Part shown: piece after piece, positions 1-5,664 of the stretch
Layout of the letters: each line of letters begins with the position of its first letter
How positions within the stretch are numbered: the stretch's first letter is position 1
Assembly (NCBI GenBank): GCA_021787255.1
Contig: JAJYMD010000177.1
Location: forward strand, 1 to 5,664
DNA from: Actinomycetes bacterium
Lineage (GTDB): Bacteria; Actinomycetota; Acidimicrobiia; Acidimicrobiales; RAAP-2
Reading direction: 5' to 3'
Length of the DNA stretch: 5,664 nucleotides
Program-made: the position numbers and the translations under genes
The notes under the pieces: generated by a model
What the model saw: only the letters and a program-made list of their open reading frames with translations
The model's database searches: none
Told to the model about the DNA's origin: nothing

Positions 1-294
1 GGCCGGGGTGGTGGCGGCCGGGGTGGTGGCGGCCGGGGTCGTGGTGGCCGGGGTCGTGGTGGCCGGGGCGGTGGTGGCCGGGGTGGTGGTGGCCGGGGTG
101 GTGGCGGCCGGGGTGGCCGGGGTGGTGGTGGCCGGGGTGGTGGCGGCCGGGGTGGCCGGGGCGGCCGGGGTGGTCGTGGCCGGAGTGGTCGTTGTCGTGG
201 CCGGGGTGGTGGTCGCCGGGGCGGTCGGGACGGCCGACGACGTCGCCGGGGTGGTCGTGGTGGTGGCCGGAGCGGTCGTCGTGGTGGCAGGGGC
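1..294 (-). repeat. 15-bp coding minisatellite encoding the (A/T)TTPA tail of the transpeptidase
   Basis: Read on the plus strand, the unit is GGCCGGGGTGGTGGC or a close variant. It repeats in register at 1, 16, 31, 46, 61, 76, 91, 115, 130 and 163, with shortened 9-bp units at 106, 145 and 154, and degenerate copies further right to about 294. On the coding strand each 15-bp unit reads ATTPA or TTTPA and each 9-bp unit reads TPA or APA, so every length change keeps the frame. The array touches the left edge, so its full copy number is not known. Such a tail is probably an extended linker through the wall, and its Thr residues could be O-mannosylated; that part is inference. Confidence -1.
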
Positions 295-1524
295 TGTCCC
301 GCCCGAGCTCGGCCCCATCACGGTGACCAGCGTGCCAATCGGGGTGTACGGCCAGAGCTTGCCGGCTGTGGCGATGGGCATCTCGACGCACCCGTTGCTC
401 TGCGGCCATCCGTAGGTGGCACGAGGGAAACCGTGGAGCGCATCCCCGCCGTTGAAGTAGCTCGCCCACGGCACGTGCGGGTCTGTGTACTTGCTGCCTG
501 TGACGTTCACGCCCCTCATGTCCGAGTACGGCACGTGCTCGAAGACCTGGAAGGTCCCGTCTGTGGTGTTCGCGCCCGGCACACCCGTGTTGACCGGAAT
601 GTCCCGGAATCGCAGCACTCCGTTCACCCATGCTGTGAGGTGCTCGGGCTCCACCTTTGTCACGAGCACATAGGTGACCGGCTCGGTGTTCGTCTTGCGG
701 CTCACCACGTCGCGCAGCAGGGTGCTCCACACTTCCGGCCCGGCGATGCCGTCGACGGAGAGGCCGTTCTCTGTCTCGAACATCATGACGGCCCCCTTTG
801 TCAGCGCATTCTGGTATCCCGGCAGCCATTGGCCCGTGAGCTCTGGCGGGAGGCCGGGCCACCGCCAGGTGAACCCACCGGGCTGCGGTGTGGCCAACTC
901 CTGTGGCGGCGGCGTCGCACCGCTGTACGTGACCGGCAAGTATCCGAGCTCGGCGAGGAGCTGCTGGAGCCGGAGCACGCTGCCGTTCGCAATGGTGAAC
1001 TTCACGGCGACGTCCGCCCTGAGACGGGCGCCAGAGGCGCTCCGCATGCCGTCAGGACCCCCAGGGATCCTGAGCGTGTACGTCTCGAAGGGCACGAATG
1101 GCGCCGACGGCGAGAAGACGAGCCGGTCGGCGGACACCTGCTGCCACGAGCCGGCCACTGCAGGCGACAGCGTCGGCGTAGGTCCGCCAGAGTCGAGCGC
1201 CGAGTCGAAGGTCACCGTGAGCTTGGCGTCCGATGCGATCCCCGTCGCGCCGGGCGTCGGTGTGGTCGAAGAGACCCGGAAGGCGTCGGCACCGCGCTGG
1301 ACGGCACGAGCGGGGGTCCCCCCTGTCCCCCGGGAGCCCGTCTTGGGGGAGCCCGTGCGCGTGGCGCACGCGCTTCCCGAGCATGCGAGCGACATCCGCG
1401 TCGGCTGGCTCAGCGCGTAGGCGGCGCCGCCGCCCGCGAGAAGGACGACGAGGAGGACCAGGATCCACAACGGGAGCCGGTGCCGTCGACCCCCTGTGCT
1501 GCTTCGCTCTTGGAGTGCCTGCAC
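1..1524 (-). CDS. Membrane-anchored L,D-transpeptidase (YkuD family) with Thr/Pro/Ala repeat tail, 3' end off the window
   Basis: Likely forms 3-3 peptidoglycan cross-links, or attaches proteins to the wall, outside the membrane. The reading frame is open from the start codon to the left edge, giving 508 residues with no stop seen. Order of parts: short basic cytoplasmic N-terminus; one membrane helix at about residues 17-38 (LPLWILVLLVVLLAGGGAAY); a Cys pair C48/C53; an Ig-like beta region at about 85-178; peptidoglycan-binding-like helices at about 183-200 (VLRLQQLLAELGYLPV) and 245-270 (GLSVDGIAGPEVWSTLL); a YkuD domain at about 283-406; then a Thr/Pro/Ala tail from about 409. The YkuD signature is H364-G365, then S376-N-G-C379-V, with C379 the expected nucleophile. 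The family usually has His where N377 sits. GTG at 1524 is chosen because AGGAG lies 6 nt upstream; in-frame GTGs at 1560 and 1695 are alternatives. The fold is confident; what follows the tail is unknown. It lies downstream of argS on the same strand. Confidence -1.
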   Translation of the reverse strand, partial: MQALQERSSTGGRRHRLPLWILVLLVVLLAGGGAAYALSQPTRMSLACSGSACATRTGSPKTGSRGTGGTPARAVQRGADAFRVSSTTPTPGATGIASDAKLTVTFDSALDSGGPTPTLSPAVAGSWQQVSADRLVFSPSAPFVPFETYTLRIPGGPDGMRSASGARLRADVAVKFTIANGSVLRLQQLLAELGYLPVTYSGATPPPQELATPQPGGFTWRWPGLPPELTGQWLPGYQNALTKGAVMMFETENGLSVDGIAGPEVWSTLLRDVVSRKTNTEPVTYVLVTKVEPEHLTAWVNGVLRFRDIPVNTGVPGANTTDGTFQVFEHVPYSDMRGVNVTGSKYTDPHVPWASYFNGGDALHGFPRATYGWPQSNGCVEMPIATAGKLWPYTPIGTLVTVMGPSSGGTAPATTTTAPATTTTTPATSSAVPTAPATTTPATTTTTPATTTPAAPATPAATTPATTTPATPAATTPATTTPATTAPATTTPATTTPAATTPAATTPA

Positions 1525-1530
1525 CGGCCG

Positions 1531-1535
1531 CTCCT
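1531..1535 (-). promoter_or_regulatory. Ribosome binding site AGGAG fixing the GTG start of the transpeptidase
   Basis: On the minus strand AGGAG is followed by a 6-nt spacer (CGGCCG) and then GTG at 1524. The protein from this GTG has a short basic N-terminus directly before the membrane helix, as expected for a signal anchor. The other in-frame candidate at 1560 has GAAGGGG only 2 nt away, which is too close, and the one at 1695 has no Shine-Dalgarno-like sequence. Confidence -1.
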
Positions 1536-1720
1536 GCGGTGACGCGACGCCACTGTGCACCGCCCCTTCGGGCGAACCATGTCCCGCGCGCCGGTGCGCC
1601 CGGACGTCACACGCCAGCGTGTCGCCGCCTCGTGCCGCCGAGACTTCGGGCTCGCCTACGAATGCACGGTCGGCGCCGCCTCGCGTCGACGGCACCTGGC
1701 GCGAGGTTAGCCAGCAGGAG

Positions 1721-1792
1721 CGTCCGCGCGGTCGCGGCTCGAGGCTCGCGGCTCGCCGGTCGAGGCTCGCCGGGGCTGCTCGTGCGCGGACG
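1721..1792 (-). terminator. Possible argS 3' hairpin: 9-bp inverted repeat enclosing the heptamer array
   Basis: CGTCCGCGC at 1721-1729 is perfectly complementary in inverted orientation to GCGCGGACG at 1784-1792, starting 10 bp past the argS stop. The loop is 54 nt long and contains the GGCTCGC repeats, which could fold further. There is no T-tract on the minus strand after the stem, so it is not a canonical intrinsic terminator. In such GC-rich DNA a 9-bp inverted repeat can occur by chance. This is a weak call. Confidence -1.
1729..1770. repeat. Six tandem 7-bp repeats (consensus GGCTCGC) downstream of argS
   Basis: Read on the plus strand, six consecutive heptamers occur: CGGTCGC, GGCTCGA, GGCTCGC, GGCTCGC, CGGTCGA, GGCTCGC. 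A further isolated GGCTCG lies at 1795-1800, next to the argS stop. The period of seven is not a multiple of three and the stretch falls between genes, so a coding explanation is unlikely. It may be a simple slippage-grown microsatellite; no function can be assigned. Confidence -1.
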
Positions 1793-1801
1793 AAGGCTCG
1801 A

Positions 1802-3562
1802 TCACATCCGTTCGGGCGCCTCGATCCCGAGAAGGCCGAGACCCTCCGAGAGCACGAGCGCAGTGGTCTCGGCGAGCGCGAGACGACTCAGCCTCGTCGT
1901 TTCGTCCGGCGCGCGCAGCACGGGGCAACGCTCGTAGAACGTGGTGAAGGTCGTCGCGAGCGAATACAGGTACGCGCACAACTTCGAGGGGGAGAGCTCC
2001 TCGACAGCTGCCCGGATCGCTGCCGAGTACCCGATCAGCGAGAGACCGAGCGCGCGCTCCTCGGGAGCTCGCAGCACGATGACGGACCCTCGCTCGGCGC
2101 GTTCGCCTCCCGGTTCGGGCTCCGCGCCCGCGGGCTCGGTCGCTCGCCGGAAGATCGATCGGATCCGCGCGTGCGCGTACTGCAAGTACGGCCCCGTGTC
2201 ACCTTCGAAGCTGAGCATCCGGTCCCAGTCGAAGACGTAGTCGCGGACGCGGTCGGTGGAGAGGTCGGCGTACTTGATCGCACCCATCCCGAGCGCGTGA
2301 GCCACGGAACGCTGCTCCTCTGACGAGAGGGCGGCGTCGCGCCCGCGCTCCGCCATGGCCTCGGCGGCACGGGCCACTGCCTCGTCCAGCAAGTCGACGA
2401 GCTTCACCGAGGTCCCAGCGCGGGTCCGCAGCATCCGATGATCGGTGCCGAGCACGCTGCCGAAAGGCACATGCACCGCCTCCACGCCAGAGGGAAGCCA
2501 CCCGGCCATGCGGGAGACCGCGAAGCACATCTCGAGGTGTTGGGCCTGGGGCGCGCCCACGACGTACAGCATCCTGGTGGCGCCCACGACGTCGACACGG
2601 TGGCGGATGCACGCGAGATCGGTCGCTGCATAGCCGAACCCGCCGTCGGACTTCTGCACGATGAGCGGCAGGGGCCCACCCTCACGGTTCGTGAACCCCG
2701 GAGGGAAGACGCAAAGCGCCCCGGCGTCCTCGACCAGCAGGCCGGCGGCATCGAGGTCCTTGACGACCTGGGGAAGCATCGGATTGTAGAAGCTCTCGCC
2801 TTTGATGTCGTCGTCGGTCAGCAGCACGCCGAGCTTCTCGTAGACCTCGTCGAAGTACGAGATGCTGTGGTCGACCAGCACGCGCCACATGCGCAGGGTC
2901 TCGGCGTCGCCGCGTTGCAAGAGGACCACCCGTCGCCGGCTGCGGTCCTTGAACTCGTCGTCTCCGTCGAAGGACGCCCGCGCGGCCTGGTAGAAGCCGG
3001 TGAGGTCGCCGACCGAAAGCTTGGTGATCGCAGCCTCCTCCCCGACGTCGAGCAGGTGCTCGATGAGCATCCCGAACGGCGTCCCCCAGTCCCCGATGTG
3101 GTTCTCGCGCACGACGTCGTGCCCGAGGTGGCCGAGCATCCGGCACAGCGCGTCGCCGATGACCGTTGAGCGCAGATGCCCGACGTGCATCTCCTTCGCG
3201 ACGTTCGGGTGGGAGTATGTGACGACGACTCGTTCCGGGGCGAGGGTCCGCTCCACACCGAGCCGCGAGTCGACGGCCATCTCCCGGACGCTCCGCTCCA
3301 CGAACGGCGTCGAGAGGACCAGGTTCACGAACCCCGGTCCGCTGACCTCCACTCGTTCGCACACGTCGTCGAGCTGCGCTGCAGCGGCGATTGCGTCGGC
3401 AATCTCCCGGGGCGGGCGCCCGAGGCGCCTGGCGAGGGCCAGCGCGCCGTTCGCCTGGAAGTCCGCCCGATCCGACGGCCGGAGCACCGGGTCCGCCCCG
3501 GGCGCCACCGTGTCGAAAGCGGCCTGCAGGCGTTGGGCGAGAACCGAGGCGACGTCCGGCAT
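1802..3562 (-). CDS. argS: Arginyl-tRNA synthetase
   Basis: Class Ia enzyme that charges tRNA(Arg) with arginine using ATP, in the cytoplasm. It is complete at 586 residues, a normal bacterial length. The N-terminal tRNA-recognition domain spans about 1-100 ([18 protein letters not shown] at 31-48, [10 protein letters not shown] at 71-80). The catalytic core carries the HIGH signature as HVGH at 126-129 within [20 protein letters not shown], then [15 protein letters not shown] (153-167) and [14 protein letters not shown] (303-316). The KMSKS loop has the divergent form MLRTRAG (377-383), as in many ArgS proteins. [20 protein letters not shown] (444-463) leads into the C-terminal anticodon-binding helical domain. 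A Glu/Pro-rich linker lies at about 475-492. The ATG at 3562 is the only usable start: an in-frame TGA lies 12 codons upstream with no ATG, GTG or TTG between. The Shine-Dalgarno is weak (GAAG). Divergent from acnA; lysA, the usual downstream neighbour in mycobacteria, is absent. Confidence -1.
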   Translation of the reverse strand: MPDVASVLAQRLQAAFDTVAPGADPVLRPSDRADFQANGALALARRLGRPPREIADAIAAAAQLDDVCERVEVSGPGFVNLVLSTPFVERSVREMAVDSRLGVERTLAPERVVVTYSHPNVAKEMHVGHLRSTVIGDALCRMLGHLGHDVVRENHIGDWGTPFGMLIEHLLDVGEEAAITKLSVGDLTGFYQAARASFDGDDEFKDRSRRRVVLLQRGDAETLRMWRVLVDHSISYFDEVYEKLGVLLTDDDIKGESFYNPMLPQVVKDLDAAGLLVEDAGALCVFPPGFTNREGGPLPLIVQKSDGGFGYAATDLACIRHRVDVVGATRMLYVVGAPQAQHLEMCFAVSRMAGWLPSGVEAVHVPFGSVLGTDHRMLRTRAGTSVKLVDLLDEAVARAAEAMAERGRDAALSSEEQRSVAHALGMGAIKYADLSTDRVRDYVFDWDRMLSFEGDTGPYLQYAHARIRSIFRRATEPAGAEPEPGGERAERGSVIVLRAPEERALGLSLIGYSAAIRAAVEELSPSKLCAYLYSLATTFTTFYERCPVLRAPDETTRLSRLALAETTALVLSEGLGLLGIEAPERM

Positions 3563-3610
3563 GGCCCATCTTCGCGCCGTGCGAGACGGGTCCGATCACG
3601 ATGGGGCTGC

Positions 3611-3640
3611 ACAATGGGGCAGCAGCAGGGCACATGTCGT
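3611..3640 (-). promoter_or_regulatory. Candidate argS promoter (-35 ACGACA, -10 CATTGT)
   Basis: On the minus strand ACGACA (3640-3635) matches TTGACA at four of six positions. It is followed after 18 nt by CATTGT (3616-3611), which matches TATAAT at only three of six. Transcription would begin near 3604, leaving a leader of about 40 nt before the argS ATG. The spacing is right but the hexamers are weak, so this is a low-confidence call. Confidence -1.
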
Positions 3641-3656
3641 GAGGCCTCGTCCGGAC
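3641..3656. promoter_or_regulatory. Two abutting perfect 8-bp palindromes in the argS/acnA divergent region
   Basis: GAGGCCTC (3641-3648) and GTCCGGAC (3649-3656) are each perfect palindromes and touch end to end. A 6-bp palindrome ACATGT lies just left at 3632-3637. They sit between the putative start points of the two divergent genes, where an operator would be expected. Short palindromes are common by chance in GC-rich DNA, so an operator role is only a suggestion. Confidence -1.
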
Positions 3657-3673
3657 CCCTCCGCCGCAGGCGG

Positions 3674-3679
3674 CAGAAT
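3674..3679 (+). promoter_or_regulatory. acnA: Candidate -10 element for a leaderless acnA transcript
   Basis: CAGAAT matches TATAAT at four of six positions, and its last base is followed by 6 nt and then the A of the acnA ATG. Actinobacteria often make leaderless mRNAs with the -10 hexamer about 6-7 nt before a start codon that is also the transcription start. No good Shine-Dalgarno sequence precedes this ATG, which fits. No -35 match is visible. A 5-bp inverted repeat CCGCC/GGCGG (3661-3665 and 3669-3673) lies directly upstream. Inference only. Confidence -1.
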
Positions 3680-3685
3680 GGCGGC

Positions 3686-5664
3686 ATGGCACACCCCGAC
3701 AGTTTTCACGCGCGCTCCGTTCTCCACGTGGGTGACCGGCGGTTCGAGATCTTCCGCCTCTCCGCCGTCACCGGGTCCGAACGCCTCCCCTACACCGTGA
3801 AGATCCTTCTCGAGAACGTCCTCCGGCACGAAGACGCGAAGTCGGTGACCGGTGCGGACATCGAGACGGTCGCGCGCTGGAGCGCGGCGAGCACCCCCAG
3901 CCGGGCTCCTGAACCCAAGGAGATCCCGTTCAGCCCCGAACGCGTCCTGATGCAGGACTTCACCGGGGTGCCAGCGGTCGTCGACCTCGCCGCGATGCGC
4001 GACGCGCTGCGCGCGCTCGGTGGCGACCCCTCGCGCGTCGACCCCTTGGTCCCCTGCGAGCTGGTCATCGACCATTCCGTGATCGCGGAGCGTTCGGGTG
4101 GACCGCGCGCGTTCGAGGACAACGTCGCGATCGAGTACGAGCGCAACCTCGAGCGGTACCAGCTCCTGCGCTGGGCGCAGCAGTCCTTCGAGCAGTTCCA
4201 GGTCGTCCCGCCCGGCACCGGCATCTGCCACCAGGTGAACCTCGAGTACCTCGCCCGAGTGGTCTTCCAGACCGACGACGGCGACGCGTTCCCCGACACG
4301 ATCGTGGGCACCGACTCGCACACCACGATGGTGAACGGGCTCGGCGTCCTCGGCTGGGGCGTGGGAGGCATCGAGGCCGAGGCCGCGATGCTCGGCCAGC
4401 CGCTCTCCATGCTGCTCCCGCCAGTCGTGGGGCTCCACCTCCACGGCGAGATGCCCGAGGGCACCACCGCGACGGACCTGGTCCTCACGATCACCCAGCT
4501 CCTGCGTCGGCACGGGGTCGTCGGGAAGTTTGTGGAGGCCTACGGGCCCGGCGTCGCATCGCTCCCGGTCGAGACGCGCGCCACGATCGGCAACATGTCG
4601 CCCGAGTACGGCGCGACCTGCACCGTCTTCCCCATCGACCGGGCGACCATCGATTACCTGCGGTTCACCGGCCGAGACGAGGAGCACCTCGCCCTCGTCG
4701 AGGCCTACGCGAAGGAACAGGGCCTCTGGCACGATCCGTCGGCGCCTGACCCCGAGCACACCGAGACCGTGGACCTCGACCTCGGGACGGTGGAGCCAAG
4801 CCTCGCAGGACCGTCGCGCCCGCAGGACCGCGTGTCGCTCGCGGGGGCAGGCAAGGCCTTCCGCGCCGCGCTCGGGCGAGACGTGCGCGCCGGGCCGGCG
4901 GCCGGTGCAGCTGGGGAGACGGGTGCGGCTTCGGCCGAGGGCGCGGCTTCGGGGGAGGGCGCGGGTGCGGCTTCGGGCACGAGCGGCGGCTCTGCCGAAG
5001 AGCCCCCGAGGCCGCTGACCGACGGCGACGTGGTCATCGCCGCCATCACGAGCTGCACCAACACCTCGAACCCGCAGGTTCTCGTGGCCGCAGGTCTCGT
5101 CGCGAAAAAGGCCGTCGCCCGCGGCCTCATGACCAAACCGTGGGTGAAGACGTCGCTCGCTCCGGGCTCGCGCGTGGTCATGGACTACCTGGAGAAGGCG
5201 GGGCTCGTCGAGCCGCTGGAGAAGCTCGGGTTCTGGCTGGTCGGCTTCGGCTGCACGACCTGCATCGGGAACTCCGGGCCGCTCCTTCCCGGCGTCTCCG
5301 AGGAGGTCCAGGCGCGTGACCTCTCGGTCGTGTCCGTCCTGTCGGGCAACCGGAACTTCGAGGGCAGGATCCACCCGGACGTCCGCATGAATTACCTCGC
5401 CTCCCCGCCGCTCGTCGTCGCGTACGCGATCGCAGGCACGATGGACATCGACCTCACCGTCGACCCGATCGGGACGGACCAGGAGGGCAAACCGGTCATG
5501 CTCTCGGAGCTGTGGCCCTCGAGCCATGAGGTCGCGAGCACGATCCGCTCGTCGCTCACCTCCGAGGAGTTCCGCGTCCGCTACTCGTCGGTGTTCGAAG
5601 GCGACGAGCGCTGGCGCTCGATGGAGGTCGCGGGCGGCGAGACCTTCGCATGGGACGACCGTTC
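3686..5664 (+). CDS. acnA: Aconitate hydratase, AcnA/IRP1 type, 3' end off the window
   Basis: Converts citrate to isocitrate through cis-aconitate in the TCA cycle, using a [4Fe-4S] cluster in the cytoplasm. There are 659 whole codons before the right edge; family members have about 890-940 residues, so the C-terminal swivel domain is missing only because the window ends. Cluster ligands are C457 ([10 protein letters not shown]), C523 and C526 ([12 protein letters not shown]), with the family's C-x65-C-x2-C spacing. Other expected motifs are D129-H130 (VIDHSV), D210-S211-H212 ([20 protein letters not shown]) and [12 protein letters not shown] (553-564). The ATG at 3686 matches the usual N-terminus ([20 protein letters not shown]). 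Ligand C457 lies about 20 residues later than in human IRP1 (C437), owing to an Ala/Gly/Ser/Glu linker at about 397-443. The same AcnA family includes the moonlighting RNA-binding iron-regulatory proteins. Divergent from argS across 123 bp. Confidence -1.
   Translation, partial: MAHPDSFHARSVLHVGDRRFEIFRLSAVTGSERLPYTVKILLENVLRHEDAKSVTGADIETVARWSAASTPSRAPEPKEIPFSPERVLMQDFTGVPAVVDLAAMRDALRALGGDPSRVDPLVPCELVIDHSVIAERSGGPRAFEDNVAIEYERNLERYQLLRWAQQSFEQFQVVPPGTGICHQVNLEYLARVVFQTDDGDAFPDTIVGTDSHTTMVNGLGVLGWGVGGIEAEAAMLGQPLSMLLPPVVGLHLHGEMPEGTTATDLVLTITQLLRRHGVVGKFVEAYGPGVASLPVETRATIGNMSPEYGATCTVFPIDRATIDYLRFTGRDEEHLALVEAYAKEQGLWHDPSAPDPEHTETVDLDLGTVEPSLAGPSRPQDRVSLAGAGKAFRAALGRDVRAGPAAGAAGETGAASAEGAASGEGAGAASGTSGGSAEEPPRPLTDGDVVIAAITSCTNTSNPQVLVAAGLVAKKAVARGLMTKPWVKTSLAPGSRVVMDYLEKAGLVEPLEKLGFWLVGFGCTTCIGNSGPLLPGVSEEVQARDLSVVSVLSGNRNFEGRIHPDVRMNYLASPPLVVAYAIAGTMDIDLTVDPIGTDQEGKPVMLSELWPSSHEVASTIRSSLTSEEFRVRYSSVFEGDERWRSMEVAGGETFAWDDR
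4925..4976 (+). repeat. acnA: Short direct repeats inside the aconitase linker
   Basis: GCGGCTTCGG occurs three times at 4925-4934, 4943-4952 and 4967-4976. The offsets are 18 and 24 bp, both multiples of three, so the frame is kept. Each copy encodes AAS within a low-complexity Gly/Ala/Ser/Glu stretch (GAASAEG, GAASGEG, GAASGTS). This looks like an in-frame repeat expansion in a surface linker between the [14 protein letters not shown] segment and the cluster-binding domain. Confidence -1.

Larger units (their letters stand above)
1525..1801. other. Intergenic region between argS and the transpeptidase gene (277 bp)
   Basis: I see no convincing separate gene here. It holds the tandem heptamers and inverted repeat described separately, near the argS end. 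On the minus strand a TAACCT hexamer (1704-1709) resembles an actinobacterial -10 element (TAnnnT) and lies 8 nt before an in-frame GTG at 1695. It could therefore drive either a leadered transcript using the GTG at 1524 or a near-leaderless longer form. No -35 match is evident. The transpeptidase frame stays open through most of this gap, so a longer N-terminus cannot be excluded, although it would add 57 cytoplasmic residues of no recognisable type. Confidence -1.

Noticed and set aside
1..213. A CRISPR-like array
   Set aside because: The repeats are direct and contiguous with a 15-bp period and no unique spacers; they encode a peptide repeat in frame.
8..415. A plus-strand frame encoding Val/Ala/Gly repeats
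   Set aside because: It is the antisense of the Thr/Pro/Ala tail of the transpeptidase. The minus frame continues into a genuine YkuD domain, while this one continues into nothing recognisable.
1369..1392. A lipoprotein lipobox at SLAC (C48) in the transpeptidase
   Set aside because: Leu is at -2 rather than -3 and the Cys lies about 10 residues beyond the hydrophobic helix, so a signal anchor fits better.
433..2323. Several long plus-strand frames opposite the transpeptidase and the argS 3' part
   Set aside because: All are Arg/Pro/Gly-rich without motifs, and the opposite strand carries recognisable proteins with continuous domains.
2412..2434. ArgS possibly defective because KMSKS is missing
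   Set aside because: Many bacterial ArgS proteins lack the canonical KMSKS and carry a divergent loop of the form seen here (MLRTRAG); all other core motifs are intact.
3596..5527. A 643-codon open frame on the minus strand opposite acnA
   Set aside because: It is antisense to a clear aconitase, reads as His/Arg/Asp/Val-rich sequence with no recognisable domain, and is the usual shadow frame of GC-rich codon bias.

Overview
The window is strongly GC-rich bacterial chromosomal DNA, most likely from an actinomycete-type bacterium (Actinomycetota). That placement is an inference. It rests on the ArgS, whose core motifs read like actinobacterial enzymes ([34 protein letters not shown]), on the actinobacterial style of the envelope protein (N-terminal anchor, Ig-like and peptidoglycan-binding-like parts, YkuD domain) and on GC-rich third codon positions. 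An early-branching class such as Acidimicrobiia is possible but cannot be decided here.

Layout, left to right. (1) Positions 1-1524, minus strand: a membrane-anchored L,D-transpeptidase whose C-terminus runs off the left edge. Its tail is a Thr/Pro/Ala pentapeptide repeat encoded by a 15-bp minisatellite at about 1-294. (2) Positions 1525-1801: a 277-bp gap holding six tandem 7-bp units, a 9-bp inverted repeat and a possible promoter. (3) Positions 1802-3562, minus strand: complete arginyl-tRNA synthetase, argS. (4) Positions 3563-3685: a 123-bp divergent intergenic region with two abutting 8-bp palindromes and weak promoter-like hexamers for both directions. (5) Positions 3686-5664, plus strand: aconitate hydratase of the AcnA/IRP1 type, 659 codons visible, C-terminal swivel domain cut off by the right edge.

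The three genes serve separate functions: cell-wall cross-linking, translation and the TCA cycle. argS and the transpeptidase share a strand, but the 277-bp gap and the private ribosome binding site of the transpeptidase argue against tight coupling. argS and acnA are divergent and must share the 123-bp control region. I see no mobile element, CRISPR array, tRNA, rRNA or defence system. The features that stand out are low-complexity expansions inside otherwise conserved proteins (the transpeptidase tail and the aconitase linker) and an Asn in place of His in the transpeptidase active-site motif. I found no convincing undescribed system.
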